Shown: piece by piece, positions 1 to 11,945 of the stretch | Numbering within the stretch: the stretch's first letter is position 1 | How the letters are laid out: each line of letters opens with the position of its first letter | NCBI GenBank assembly: GCA_024305405.1 | Contig: JAKNDB010000068.1 | Location: forward strand, 7,617,501 to 7,681,500 | Origin: Dirofilaria immitis | Taxonomy: Eukaryota > Nematoda > Chromadorea > Rhabditida > Onchocercidae | Direction of reading: 5' to 3' | DNA length: 64,000 nt | Notes under the pieces: model-generated | Told to the model about the DNA's origin: nothing | The model's input: only the letters and a program-made list of their open reading frames with translations | Databases searched by the model: none | Made by a program: the position numbers and the translations under genes

Positions 1-90
1 CCATGAAAATCTAAATTATTTTAAAAATGTCATTTTCATTTTGCAACCTAAAATACAAACAGTAGGATAAAAAGGCAAAGAGTATTCCAG

Positions 91-265
91 ATCGATAATT
101 GAAAAAGTATTGTTGGATGCAAAGTATGATTTACCAGGTACTGATATCCATAAACTGGTCATTGATGCAAGTGTTGTTAAAAGTAACAGCCGTTACTACA
201 CCTTGGAAAATGCGAATATAGTGAATTCTAAAGTTCCAAAGCAATCACTTATAACAATCAAGTAA
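91..265 (+). CDS. ClpX-type AAA+ unfoldase, last exon (partial)
   Basis: This is the C-terminal exon of a mitochondrial ClpX, the hexameric unfoldase that feeds substrates to ClpP or acts alone as a chaperone in the matrix. The exon opens after a TATTCCAG acceptor in phase 2 and runs 58 codons to TAA at 263-265. It begins RSIIEKVLLDAKYDLPGTDI, the family's C-terminal small-subdomain motif (bacterial form R-SIVE-LLD-MYDLPS), followed by KLVIDASVV and a short divergent tail ending SLITIK. The Walker and sensor motifs lie upstream, outside the window. The identification rests on this one motif, which is distinctive; a related Clp/Hsp100 protein is unlikely because the -LPG/S-D- spacing is ClpX-like. 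Confidence 0.88.
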
Positions 266-1179
266 GTTTAACAGGTTTTAATGCATTTGCTCTCTAAATT
301 TAGATATTGGCGGTATGTTTAAAAGCTTTTTATTTAATAGTTAAAAATATTCAAGAATGTGCCAAAAGGTCATACGTTACTTCTGAATGCGTCTAGTTTG
401 AGAAAAATGACAGAAAAAAATAGGAGAATTCTTGATAGTAACTTCATTCTCGTTTTTCTTTGAAAATATAGAGCAGTGAACGATTATTGAGATGACTAAT
501 TAACCGCACTGAATAGCAATCTTTCAATATTATAATTTGCAGTTTAAACGACGAAAAACAAAAATAACTTCATGAAATAACTGCAACAGATATGAAATCA
601 ATTCAAGCGGAATGATAAAAATTTATCACTTCCTATGAAAGTAAAAGATAATTACCCATAAATCTTAAACAACAACGCGACTGAATAAAATAACTTGGAA
701 CACGATACTATATGTTAATTATAATTCAGAATTTTATTCTATTTAAAATCTAACGAATTTTTGATCAAATAAATAAAATTTAGAGAGCATATCAAAAAAA
801 AGCCATTATGCAAAAATATAAAAACATTATTTCGACCGGCAATATAAAGTTTTGTTAAATAAATTAATGCTTATGAATACAAAGCCTTAATTCTCTATAG
901 TTAGATCAATAAAACTTGGGAAAACCCTTAATCAAATTCCGACTTCTTGTTTAGTTTTCATTTATAATAGTACATTTTAAAGTTAACGCAGATCATAATT
1001 GCAATGCACACTGAATGATAAATTATTTTTCATCTTTCTTCATCCTATCATCTCGCAGATTATGGCTTCATCATCTAACAAAAATTTGTTATTAAGATCA
1101 TCGTCCAGCTTTCTATTACAAATAAAGTCAGAAAAGATTAAATCATATCATTCAAGTACAGTTTCAACAAAAACACAGA
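266..1179. other. Intergenic, 3' of ClpX
   Basis: No gene recognised. AT-rich sequence. On the minus strand near 1070-1140 there is a short open stretch (LDDDLNNKFLLDDEAIICEM then stop) behind an AG acceptor that could be a last exon of the LRR unit upstream of it, but the splice phase does not fit without a one-base correction. Confidence 0.4.
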
Positions 1180-2320
1180 CTAACGCAGAGTAGACATGCA
1201 ACAAAAGCCTTGATACTGTTGTAATAAATCAGTGACTGCATATGCATATCTAGAATCGCACCGTTCACTAAATGATACATCATCACCAGAAAAAGTAATG
1301 GTATTGTAATAAGAATAATAATTAACGATTATCAAATCTCTCTTTCTTAACTGCAACGCCTGTAACGATATTTCATCGAACTGAAATTTAATCGTTTCTC
1401 GAACTTGTTTCTTAGATCCTCTCACCAACTGATATTTGCATTTTTTTCAGGTTGGAAAAGAGATTTCATACTGTTTATAACTGATTCATTGTTAAATCAT
1501 GGTAGTAACAATATGATTTTTTTGCGAAATTATTACGATATCTGAGAATAAAAATATCCACCATGCAAATAGGGACTTTTAAAATATATTTCTAAAATAT
1601 TTTCTAAAATATAAGTTTGAATTTACTATCTAACACTACATCCTTTTCTATCAAAGTAATCGACTTATTAGCAGGTTGTTTATGAAAATATGTTAGACAA
1701 ATCAACAAAATATTACAATAATCAATTAATGATGAAATTGGCTATTTAGTATTTCTTCATCTTCATGTAATTAGTATTTTTTATTCAACATTTTTTGCGA
1801 AAATTTTGTACGGCAAATTCTTTTTGTTGATAAAACAAACTATTGATATTTAAAATATGATAAAAACAAATGTACCTGGGGCACTGTACAATGCAAAGAA
1901 AACGTAGATCCGGCAAATATAAGTCTGGAACATACAGGAAGGCAGAACTTGTGATAGAATTCATACCTGTCACATCAAGAAATCGAAGTTCCCTAAAATT
2001 TTATAGCAGTGTGGAAACATCGGTTGATAAATTAACAATGCCGGAGTAAATCCTGATGGGAAATAAACAAGGAAAAACGTAATAAGTTACATCAAGCGTT
2101 CTGTTATCAGTATGAGACCAGCATCCGTAACCAACCAATCCCATGCTAAATTCAATGATTGCAATTTGGGACATCTGCAATACGATAACAAGAGATACAA
2201 AAATATATATAAGATAATGATTACATATCTTTTATGGCAATTAAGTGAAAGACTAATAAGCCGAATAGAAATCAATAATATTTCGTTATCAATGGAACGT
2301 GTAAATGAGCTGAAATTCAT
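1180..2320 (-). CDS. Leucine-rich-repeat unit, incomplete model
   Basis: Minus-strand exons encoding leucine-rich repeats. Two are well supported: 2091-2174 (CPKLQSLNLAWDWLVTDAGL) and 1876-1992 (ELRFLDVTGMNSITSSAF, then LPDLRFLCIVQC). They join in phase 2 across a GT-AG intron, giving ITERLMELRFLDVTG. An upstream stretch (about 2220-2320) reads IRLISLSLNC, also LRR-like. A downstream open exon, 1180-1428, is bounded by a CAG acceptor and reads KKQVRETIKFQFDEISLQAL; its phase is off by one. No start or F-box is visible. The repeats resemble those of the neighbouring F-box/LRR gene, whose stop codon is only about 55 bp upstream, so this may be the remnant of a tandem duplicate or an alternative 3' part of that gene. 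Function unknown beyond protein-protein binding. Confidence 0.45.
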
Positions 2321-2374
2321 AAACTATAGGATTATAAAATAAAAGACACAAATTAATTCTTTCCGCTTAATATA

Positions 2375-4274
2375 TTAGGCAGGAACAAAAGGTGCCTCAG
2401 GCAAAATTTTCAACCTTTTTGTGATTCTGTTGACCACACTATCATTTATAGAAGGACATTCGCTAAGATTTAGAAAACGTAATCTTCCAAAAAATTCTGT
2501 ATCATCGCTGGACAATTCAAACAATTCCAACAATCCTTCAGAGGTGAATTCTTTGCCTTTTCTCAGATGCAAATGTTCCAGCTTTGTTAACGTCTAAATC
2601 TTAAAATTTTAATGTTACTAATTTTTGCAACTACTTCAAGAACGAGAGTACAATATACGGCTTTAGCAATGAAAAACTAAATTATGTTACAATATCACAA
2701 GATATTAAAATCAGAAGCTCATGTCACGTACTATCCACTAAAGAGCAGATGTTTTATATAACAGGCAGTCTAAAAGAAGCAAAACTAATAGAGTGATTGA
2801 TTCTTACAAAAAATTACTTTTGACTGACTGTTATTTTTGATCTGTGTCCGAAACATTATGATATCATTTTAAAATCTGCATTGCACTGAATAACTTTATA
2901 ATCGTTTGATAATGATAAATTCAATATTAGAGCCTACCTTCACGTAACTTAGTGAAATATCAGTAAGATCCTCGCAAAAAGAAATAGATAGCAAATTCAA
3001 ATTTTTACAAGCAGTAAGAGCATGAAAGCCAAAGTCATTCAACCCCTCCCGTCTAAATACAACCGTGTGAGTGTGTTGATGAAAGATGATGTTGCGAGAT
3101 AAACTGCGGCGCTGAAAAATCTCAAATAAAATTCGATGCTGAAGTTCTCAAATGAGAACACAAACTATTTATGGCATTTAATAATAAGAAAGTTCAGAAA
3201 ATTAATATACATTCAACTCACTAGTTACCCAGGAAAGCATCTCCATCTACGCTCAACACCTCAATCGGTCGGTTAACAAGACAAAACTGTCGGTAATCTT
3301 CACGGGAAAACGGTGCACAATATGAAATGAATAATTTCTTCAAATTCGGAAAACCTTTCGTCAAAAAAGTTGAATAAACAAAGCTCCCAATCTGAAATGC
3401 AATCTCCACGTAGTTCCTGAATTCATAAAAAGATTTGTTATAATTGTATACTTATATTACGATTTGTAAAATAACACAAATTTTTAAATAGCAAAATATC
3501 ATTCATACATCACACAAATACCCATAACTACAGCTTTAAAGATTCTATTCTTCAAGAATATTAAAGTCGATAAATTCGAACCATATATAATTAGCGATAT
3601 AAAAATTACCGTCTTAATTCCTTCCATATTTAATTCTTCCAAATTAGGAAAGCATTTCAAGAAAAATTCTACCAAAAGTGCTGATAAAACTGAAATGACA
3701 AAATCAAAAACAATCACATTCTTCTCATTTTTTTACAATATTATTGCGGAAAAAATGAAATTCTTACAAGCATAAAAACCAATATCCAATACTTTAACAT
3801 GCTGCATCACAGAAGGAACAAATCCACCAACATGTTTTCAGGAAACTGCTTTGTAGAAGAAGCACTTATGCAAATTTTTTCAACGTGATTTCGCGCCTGG
3901 AATGTTTTCCTACAATTTCAGTGTCTTGATTTCCACTATTGACAACTTGTGATGGCGCAAACCTGATTCTGTTCTTGAGCATTAGTAGTGCCGAATAAGG
4001 TGACATCAATATTCTATTATGCGTGCACATTAAACTTAGCAAAGAGATAATGAACTTGCTTTACTGAGAAAAGTTCGCAACGAATCCATAAAGCATTGCG
4101 ATGTGAGTAAATGGATGTGGATTTCATGCCAGAAGATACCTCGATTCACAACATTATACCAATATTTAGAAATGAGCGAAATTTTTTAAAACGATCATTT
4201 GGATGCACATACTTCAGAATTTCTATATGTATATGTTCAGGCAAGTCTTCCAGCATAACATTACAATTGATCAT
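2375..4274 (-). CDS. F-box/LRR protein (FBXL type)
   Basis: Probable substrate-recognition subunit of an SCF (SKP1-CUL1-F-box) ubiquitin ligase. Seven exons on the minus strand: 4160-4274, 4029-4063, 3768-3896, 3610-3689, 3229-3391, 2938-3103 and 2375-2593, about 302 residues. The first exon holds the F-box (LEDLPEHIHIEILKYVHPND, residues about 8-27). Later exons carry LRRs such as VKVLDIGFYA, FPNLEELNMEGI, FPNLKKLFISYC, LTRLYLDG, KNLNLLSISFCEDLTD and LRFLNLSECPSINDS. The start is an ATG six bases inside an exon that opens after TAATTTAG, a likely trans-splice acceptor. All splice phases agree only if one base is missing at 3835-3838 (T run on +) and one at 3048-3050 (C run). A reading with no intron after the F-box meets a TGA; the intron 4064-4159 removes it. 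Confidence 0.82.
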
Positions 4275-4280
4275 ATCATT

Positions 4281-4662
4281 CTAAATTATTAAACTTTCAA
4301 TTTTCTCTATAAGAAAAAAATAAGTGAAAAAACTATTTCCATATAATTATCACACTCATAATAGAACGATTGCAGGCTGAAAATATGCATTAAGATTTTT
4401 GGAAGATCATGATATTAATACAAAATGATTATTTTGGATTCGGATAACATATACGGTAACAAGTTCCTCGAACAGCTTGATATCTAAAAAATATTTTCTT
4501 CCCGCCATGTCCTAGTATATAACAGCAGTTACCAACGAGATTTTTTCTTGTTCCAGTGAAATTCATTTCTCGCATGTAGTGCAAAGCTTGAAAAACGTTA
4601 CAAATGACAAAGTTTGTTTAACAATGCGAATTATTTTAATAATTTTACGTAATTTAAAAAAA
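4281..4662. other. Intergenic
   Basis: Short AT-rich gap between the F-box/LRR gene and the small two-exon gene, both on the minus strand. It should contain the promoter of the F-box gene; nothing specific is visible. Confidence 0.4.
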
Positions 4663-5586
4663 TTATGGAACAAAATAAACCGAAAATTCTTTCGAAATAA
4701 TAAGCTTCGGCAATGATTTGTCAATAAGTTTGCCATTTTTTGACGGTGGTGAATATGAATGTGATATAGAAGGCAAAGCAAGTATACGTAAATATAAACT
4801 GTTGATACTACATGGATGATAACATTGAGGAAACCTAAAATAAAAGAATCTTATCAAATAAAAAAGAAAATAGGGACATTTTCACTTTTATTAACTATTT
4901 CCCTTTATCCGTTGAACACGAATTAACAAGAGTTAATTCGAACCAGAATATTATTGGTGGTATTATATCTCACTACAAACTTCAAACTTAAAACTGGATG
5001 AAGAATCAACGACATAAACATAAAATTTGAATATGACACATAAGTGAATCAGTTTATGTAATTGTTACTTATTTACTTAAACCTCAAGTCATTTAATTGT
5101 ATTGCTTTTAGTCAATTAGCCGAAATGAAAATTTCATAAAATCACATTTGTTATAGGGAATGATATGTGAGTGAAAGACAGTATAATTATATAACATATA
5201 ACTCATTTTATTTGAGCCTCTCTACATATAGGATGAAAGTGAAGCTAAATCTCTTGTCCATTGTCTTGTCCGTCACTCGTAGAGGGACACGGTTCTTATT
5301 CTTGTTGTTAATAGAAAACGGATTCTTCAATTTGTTTTTAATCTATTCATTAAACTGAAGAAATAACACAATTAAATTTTTCATATCAAAAAAATTTAAA
5401 ATTAACAAATAACCATTCCAGAAATTTCCAACGACGCTTCTGTCTCAAGAAAGCTTCACTAATTGGATAACACATACTGCGTGAGTCATCGTTAACCAAG
5501 TAATTGTTCGTATCATCATTCTCTCTGATAACATCGCCCTTACGATAAGTGTAATTATCAATATCATCAAATGATTTCTTCCACAT
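4663..5586 (-). CDS. Small two-exon hypothetical protein
   Basis: Not recognised. Exon 1 (5414-5586) starts MWKKSFDDIDNYTYRKGDVI close behind a CTTTAG acceptor and ends RRWKFLEW; exon 2 (4663-4834) opens after TTTTATTTTAG with FPQCYHPCSI and ends SVYFVP before TAA. The donor ends phase 2 and the second exon begins with the matching single base, so the join is in frame across a 579-bp intron, giving 114 residues. There is no signal peptide or membrane segment; exon 1 is acidic and polar, exon 2 is serine/leucine-rich. The phase match and varied residue composition favour a real gene, but no family evidence supports it and one or both exons could be chance. Confidence 0.38.
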
Positions 5587-6030
5587 TTTTTACATCTAAA
5601 GCACTTGGTAAACAAAGAAAATTAAACTGGAAAACTGCACTATATATTGCAATCTGTAATATGTTAATGATGGCACAGATCATGAATATGTATACGCAAT
5701 ATTTACATAACTCTGCGCGAACAAATAAAGGCACAGAAACGTAAGCATTAAAAAAAAACTATTTCATAACTACTATGAAAATTCAAAATCCTTCTGGTTT
5801 TAATCACATTTTAACGGGCATTGGCGTTATATTGAGCTTAACATACACTTCCACCTACTTGTGACAGGATAATTCTCGGAGAGTTTGTCGAAGTGCTAGG
5901 GGCAAGGGGTCAGGGAAGATGAGGCGGTTTGCAGTAATTTTAAGGTAATGAAGTTATTTTCAGGTAATACTTGTATGGTACACATAGTTATTCGTTGCCG
6001 CTAATCAGTCATATTTCCTCATCTGATCGA
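5587..6030. other. Intergenic, divergent promoter region
   Basis: Gap between the minus-strand small gene and plus-strand TIM17. It should hold both promoters. A short GC-richer purine patch lies at about 5885-5935. No element recognised. Confidence 0.4.
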
Positions 6031-7626
6031 ATGGATGATCGCGAACCGTGGCAAGTTTTTACTTACAACTTGTTCTCTTCTGTCATTTTTGTGCAAGATA
6101 ACAATTATTATCTCTATAATGCTGATTAACTACTGTTTATACACTGTTTCAAATTTTTGATGCCATAAATCAAGTTATTATTATCGCTTTTTTTAAAATT
6201 TTTGATGCCGTAAATCAAGTTATAGATATTGTCCCATCATGAATTTCAAACATTACAATACAAATTTTCATTTATATTCTTTTATCAGTTCTTATTTGCT
6301 TGCTCCTATATTTTAAAATATACTTCCATTTTTGTTCTTTAATTTTTTATAACCCTTGTTTTTGCTTATGTTTTGTATCAAATATATATATATATATATT
6401 TTGTATCAAACACTGTTTTTGTTTCACCAAACAAGCTCAGCTGATTGGAATTCACAAAATTATTAAATCATGCGGTGAATATCAGTAAGATAGAATGTGT
6501 ATTATTTTCAATTTAATATTATTTTGTATATTTATTCATTTTTGGCTGCTAATTCATTCTATACTATAAACTTACATTTTTCAGTCCATACAGAATTGGA
6601 GATGATGTTGGTGGTGCATTTTCATTAGGTCTAGCTGGTGGATCTATATTTCACGCTCACAGTGGCTTCAGAAATTCTCCTTGGGGGCATAAATTTGTTG
6701 GCATTGTGCGTGAGGTATTTTTAACCGATTGTTTGATCTATATAAGTTATTCTTTCACAGAAAAGGTTCCAGAGTTATATAGCTTACTTGATTGCAGGTA
6801 CGCACGCGATCGCCAGTTGTTGGTGGACAGTTTGCTGCATGGGGTGGCTTATTCAGTGCGATTGATTGTAGTCTAGTAGCTATAAGAAAAAAGGTTCATA
6901 GTTATTTTACTTTTCTTTGTATCGGTTTCACTTAATTTGTTTCTGTAGTTCTAATTTTACGAGAGAATATAAAAGTTTTTATAGCTCTCGTATAATATAT
7001 ACCATTATATATGCAAATGTTGTAGGAAGATATGCTTAATCCAGTTGTATCTGGTGGACTGACTGGTGCCCTCTTGGCTGTACGATCTGGCCCTATGGTT
7101 TGCATTCTCTATTTTAAGAAACTAAAACTGTTGTTCATATATCATTTATTTTTTGGATTATGGTGATTCTGTTCAAAGTTTTATCCATAGATCGCATTTA
7201 TTAAAAGCGATGTGACGTTTTGAAAATGATCTATTTATAGTAATATGATTTGCCATTGTAGTTAGTTTTTATTATTTCCTAGGTGCAACTTAATTGATTT
7301 AATTGATAAGTTTTTTTATGGTTGATTGTGGGATTTTTCATATGATCTCTGTCTCTCATAAAATTTTGTGGTCATTGTAGGTAATGATGGGTTCGGCAGC
7401 TGTTGGAGCAGTGATAGTGGGCATGATTGAAGTAGCATCATTAGCAGTGGGTAAATTTGCTGGTATGGTATTGGATCCGAATACTATGCAGCAAAATGAA
7501 CTGGAAGATCCGGCAATTTTAAGCACAAAGCAGCAACAGAAACATGGAAGCGCTGGAAATAGTTCTGCTTCTAGTGTTTCTGGAGATGCTTCTAGTGTTC
7601 CATTCTCACTAGCTCAGCCTTACTAA
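6031..7626 (+). CDS. TIM17: TIM17, TIM23-complex subunit
   Basis: Core subunit of the TIM23 translocase of the mitochondrial inner membrane, which imports presequence proteins. Five exons: 6031-6050, 6585-6714, 6798-6893, 7026-7097, 7381-7626; 187 residues. The protein begins [20 protein letters not shown], matching the family start (REPCPxRIxDDxGGAF). The four hydrophobic Tim17/22/23 segments follow, with [20 protein letters not shown] and [15 protein letters not shown]. The C-terminal tail is Ser/Gln-rich and divergent. The start was fixed by the conserved N-terminus: exon 1 is only 20 nt and ends in a GC donor (GTG|GCAAGT), giving a GC-AG first intron. That intron also carries a 45-bp-period tandem duplication. 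AATAAA lies at about 8009. Confidence 0.96.
6151..6224. repeat. Tandem duplication in TIM17 intron 1
   Basis: Two copies of about 28 bp (AATTTTTGATGCCATAAATC... and the same with G for A) start at 6151 and 6196, period 45. They differ at one base, so the duplication is recent. Confidence 0.8.
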
Positions 7627-8575
7627 TATAACATTTTTTAAATCAGATTATGTTGCGATTATCATAATGCTACTTTCATGTTTTTGTTCATTAGTGTATA
7701 GTTATTCACATTGTTTAAGGCTACTTTATTTCAAAAGATTGTAATACACTATCCATCGAAATGTTTTGTACTTCATGTAGATTAAGTCTTTGTATTAGCT
7801 ATTTTAAAGAAGGCAAAAATAACTTCCAATAATAACAGAATCGGTAGTATAGAAGAAAATGTATATATATATTTCATCTAATGCGTAAGCTGTTTATTAT
7901 TTGAGAGTGTGGGAAAACTTTTACAAAATTAAGCAGTAGGCTGCTTTTACTGTTGCTGTTCATTTTCTGCAAAGTAATTTTCGTTGTCTCTTATTATTTT
8001 ATTTCCAATAAATTAAATTTTTTTCTATTTCTTAACAGTCTGTCATAAAAAAATACATGCAAATAATTAAACTTAGCAATTATGAAATTTGATTTTTACG
8101 ACAGTACTAAAGCGAATTGTTTTTTAATTATTCCTTCAATAAAATATACGCCATTGATCCCATTGGGATTTGGCGTGGTTAATGCTGGCTTGCACTTTTA
8201 TTGCATTATTTCCACTCTGTTCATCGTCAAAAAAGAGTAACAACTTTATGTTGTATCTAATCAATGGGGTGCTATCTTTTAATTTAAAATTTTAGGAAAG
8301 AAGAATTTAATGCTCTTGTATTTACAATATTTTATGGCAGATTTAATAGATGTTAATCTGTGCTTTTTCATCATCAGTTGCTTAAATCACTTCTTTATGA
8401 ATGAAGAGCCATTAAAAGTAGCGAAGACTTATGCAGTATGATTCATATTTGAAATGAACCCATTAGGAGCATGCATTCCCATCTCATCCTTGTAATTCGT
8501 TTTTGTTTAAGGTAATGTATGGACTGCGCTGATATATAACAAAATTAGTATAACTGAAACAAGTAATATTTCAAA
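7627..8575. other. TIM17 3' region / intergenic
   Basis: 3' untranslated and intergenic sequence with a probable polyadenylation signal (AATAAA near 8009). No gene seen. Confidence 0.4.
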
Positions 8576-10889
8576 ATGGTACTAGCACACATAGAGGATG
8601 CATTTCCAAGTCAGTTCTTAAGTTGGCTCTGTACGCTTGCAATCGGAACTACAGTGTGCCTTTTTTAACCGGTTTTGAAATATGCTGGCGTATAAGGGTT
8701 TGTTTTATTTGTTTTTGGTGTTTATCACTTTGATTTGATGCGATGATTTATTCCAAACAAAAAAAAAGACGAAGCCAAGTTGAATGATAGCGTATTTTTG
8801 GTACAAAAGTGGATCCTGACGTCTAAAAATCTTTAAATTCAGGCAAAAATCCAACTTTTTTTCGAACATAGAAAAAGTGGGATTTCTCGAACGAAGAATG
8901 TTGTGCGATATTAGCTGTAATTCTAGGCAAAAGGATTAACTTTTCAGTTCTAGATTCGCCAGCAGTTAAAATGCTTAAACTTTAAACAATGCTTTCAACA
9001 AAAACTCACCTAACGAAATAAACTTGCTAGACGTTATATGCAAATCAATCAAGATGACATAAGGAAAAATGGTAATATCAGTCCAGGAATCCAATTATCA
9101 TTCAATGAATGGATCAGATTCTGAAACGCAGATCCAACTTCGGTCTTTTTAATGCAGCAATGACAATGCTTTGAGAATAAAAAATTACATCAAAAAAAAG
9201 AAAAAACATTAATACAAAAATAAGTTAACAAAGAAAAAGTACCAGTAAAAAAATCAAAACAACAAAATAAGAATACCAAACATGAACACCTAAAGACAAA
9301 TAATAATTCATAAATAAAATACCACGACATATCATAACACACCTGTTCAAAAGATCCCATTCCAGAAAAATTGAACAAAAGAATAAAATAGCAAAAAAAC
9401 TTGCAATAAAAAAGTGAAACAACAAAAAAAACTTTAAATTCTAATAGAAACATTAGTCTGTTTTATTTTTTTCTTCAAGTAATATACTGAGACAGCACGC
9501 ACCAGATTTGACCTATCATACATCCTCGTTAACGGATTTAACCCATTCCGATAATAGCTTCAAAGAGAACGGTTTCCTTATTTTTCTTTACTATCTCCTC
9601 ATTCTGAGAGTGGGTAATTTACGTTTCTCGATTCATCAAGGGAGCTTAGAAATTTGAATCTTAATTTCCTTTCAATCGTGAAAATCTTGTAGTGTATTTA
9701 TCGTGAATTCATTGGTAATTTGTTTTGCTAAGTTGTAGAACTTCACGTTGTAATCGGAAATAGGGATTAAGAGGAAGTGAAGGGACTCTGATTTGATCAT
9801 CACCTAAAAATTATTTTAGTCTCAAGGAACAACAGATGGTATCAGTTCGGCCCCATTTCATACAGGCTTTCTTTCTGGACAACTTTGGCTACAATATGGT
9901 CTCTTAAGGAATGATGAGGTATTTATTCAGAATTAGAGAAATTTTTTTATATTAATGTCTCTCTATTTATGAAACAAAGCATTGGTGTTTTTTAAATGGT
10001 TTTTCTTGAGAAATCAAATCATTTGCATGAATTCAAATCGAAAATGGCGAGTTTCAGAATAACTCATTGAAATAGCTTATGCTTCAGACTATTATATGTG
10101 TCAATTCAGTGGCTACATTGCTCTATTCATCCTATCTTCTTTATTATTTCATAATGGCATCGTATGCTACAAAAGTTGGTAACTGTTGTTTAATATCGAT
10201 TAGCAAAAAGAATGAAATCTTAAAATTTTGATTTTAATATAACTAATCATTTCAGAGTAGGTGCATTAGATTAATTTTTTTGGAAGTAATATTTTTGATG
10301 AGTGCACACTATTATATCCACTATTCTGGCTCACCTATGGAAGTAATCCGTTCACGTTTGGGAATGTGCTGTGTGATATTCAATGTACTTACCGTCGCAG
10401 CACCCTTGGAAGCTTTGGTAAGTGGAATGAAGATATTTTTCATTATCTTGTTATTCGCTTAAGAAATTTAGAAATTTTTTAAAGTTTAATCCATAAATTC
10501 CAGCGTGAAGTCTTTCGCACGCGCTGTACAGAAACAATGCCATTGCCTCTTTGTTGTTTGACAGTTCTTGTGACAGCGGAATGGTTGTTGTATGGAATTC
10601 TTATTGATGATATTTACATAAAGGTAATGAATTTTTTGTGTGTTGGAATGATCGAAGTTAATTTGTTTGTTAATCATTGTCTAAAAGACAACGAGATTGA
10701 ATAGATATGAAAAATTATTTACATATGTGTTCCTAATTATTTAAAATTATTTACACACTTGAAATTTTAGAAAAACTTAAGACTGTCTAATATAGAATGT
10801 TTCAGGTACCAAACGCTATTGCGTCAATGATCGCGATTGCTCAGTTATTACCTTTTTTTATTTTCCCAGGAATAAGCAGAACGCTGTAA
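8576..10889 (+). CDS. SWEET (MtN3/saliva) sugar transporter
   Basis: Seven-helix uniporter-type sugar transporter of the plasma or an internal membrane. Six exons: 8576-8697, 9820-9918, 10088-10174, 10256-10417, 10504-10623, 10806-10889; about 224 residues, normal for animal SWEETs. First MtN3 repeat: FLSWLCTLAIGTTVC, then GFEICWRIR, SQGTTDGISSAPFHTGFLSG, LWLQYGLLRND and the helix TIICVNSVATLLYSSYLLYY. Linker helix: RLGMCCVIFNVLTVAAPLEA. Second repeat: RCTETMPLPLCCLTVLVTAE, WLLYGILIDDIYIKVPNAIA (with the family VPN motif). Introns are phase 0 throughout. In exon 1 the reading frame breaks at the T run 8661-8666: six Ts give a stop and seven restore the helix, so one base is probably missing. 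The first intron is 1.1 kb. Confidence 0.92.
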
Positions 10890-11657
10890 TTATTCCGTGA
10901 AATATACTGCATACGGGAAAAAGTTGATTTATGTGATTCATAATTCTTTACTTGTCAAGATTATGCTCAGTTTATTTGCTAAAAAGAGAATTTCCTAAGA
11001 GCATTACAAAATTTTCCGGGAGTTGTATATATCATGTACATGCAGTAAAATAGATAGAAAATTTTATAAGAACCGACTAATTTTGCTGATGAAATTAACC
11101 AGTTAAAAAAATGTTTAAGTGGAGTTCTTAAAGCTAGATTATATTACAGATCTTAGCACCATACTTGTCAGGTTAAGGAAATATGGTAAATTTAATTACT
11201 TATTCTGATTTGATAAGCATAAAAACAGCAAATCTTATGTTATGCCATTATGACGTCACCAAGCACTAGGTAAAGGTTGTTAGTGCTGCTTTAAATGTTA
11301 ATACTTTAGGAATTTATCAAATAAAAAAAAGAAGAGAAGATCCTAGTGTTATCTATTTTAAGTATTAACACTTTTTAACCTTAAATACTATAATTAACCA
11401 TGTTTAAAATGCAACTGATCTTTAGCTCTGATATTGAGAAATTAAGCAGAAAAAAGATAAAGAAAACCTGCAAAGCTAATTATTTATTTATTTTTAATTT
11501 GACGTTAGATAATGTCTTGAGCACTTTGTGAGTGTATTTTTCAGTTTATATAGATAAAAGCGTAAAATTTAGGAGAATTTATAAGAGTATAAAGGCACAT
11601 ATAGTGCAAAAAAATTAAACGATAATATGTCAAATAAGGACTTCTTTACTATTTTAA
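10890..11657. other. Intergenic
   Basis: 3' region of the SWEET gene and AT-rich intergenic sequence. No gene recognised. Confidence 0.4.
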
Positions 11658-11945
11658 TCTGAAACGAAGATGAATCTACCATTCATTACAGCTGATGCAA
11701 GTGGACCAAAACAATTAAATATGAAGTTAATAAGGACTAAATTTGAAAGTTTAGTGAATGATTTAATTGAAAGGACTATGGTTCCTTGAAAAAGGCTCTT
11801 GAAGGTGCTGGTATGTCTGCTAGTCAAACTGATGAAGTGGTGCTTATTTGTGGAATGACCTGCATGCCAAAAGTGATCGAGAAGGTTAAAGAGGTACAGA
11901 TCCGCATAGACGGGTAAATCCTGATGAAGTAACATGTTCCAAAAA
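11658..11945 (+). pseudogene. DnaK/mtHsp70 pseudogene fragment, probable Wolbachia transfer
   Basis: Decayed intronless piece of an Hsp70 of the DnaK/mitochondrial class, from the end of the nucleotide-binding domain. Frame 1 reads [20 protein letters not shown] and [16 protein letters not shown]; after a frame change, [32 protein letters not shown]; after another, [10 protein letters not shown]. At least two frameshifts and stops break it, so it cannot be expressed. There are no introns and it is truncated at both ends. The PH(R/K)xVNPDEV block fits bacterial, alphaproteobacterial DnaK better than nematode mitochondrial Hsp70, which as I recall it has PSKAVNPDEA. I therefore favour an old nuclear Wolbachia transfer; a processed mtHsp70 pseudogene is the alternative. 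Confidence 0.85.

Noticed and set aside
4100..4160. In-frame TGA after the F-box, suggesting a pseudogene
   Set aside because: A phase-1 GT-AG intron (4064-4159) removes the stop and continues the same frame.
9190..9453. Minus-strand open frames of 87 and 66 codons (Phe/Leu-rich)
   Set aside because: They arise from A-rich plus-strand sequence inside SWEET intron 1. Composition is almost only Phe, Leu, Tyr and Cys, with no splice context or family.
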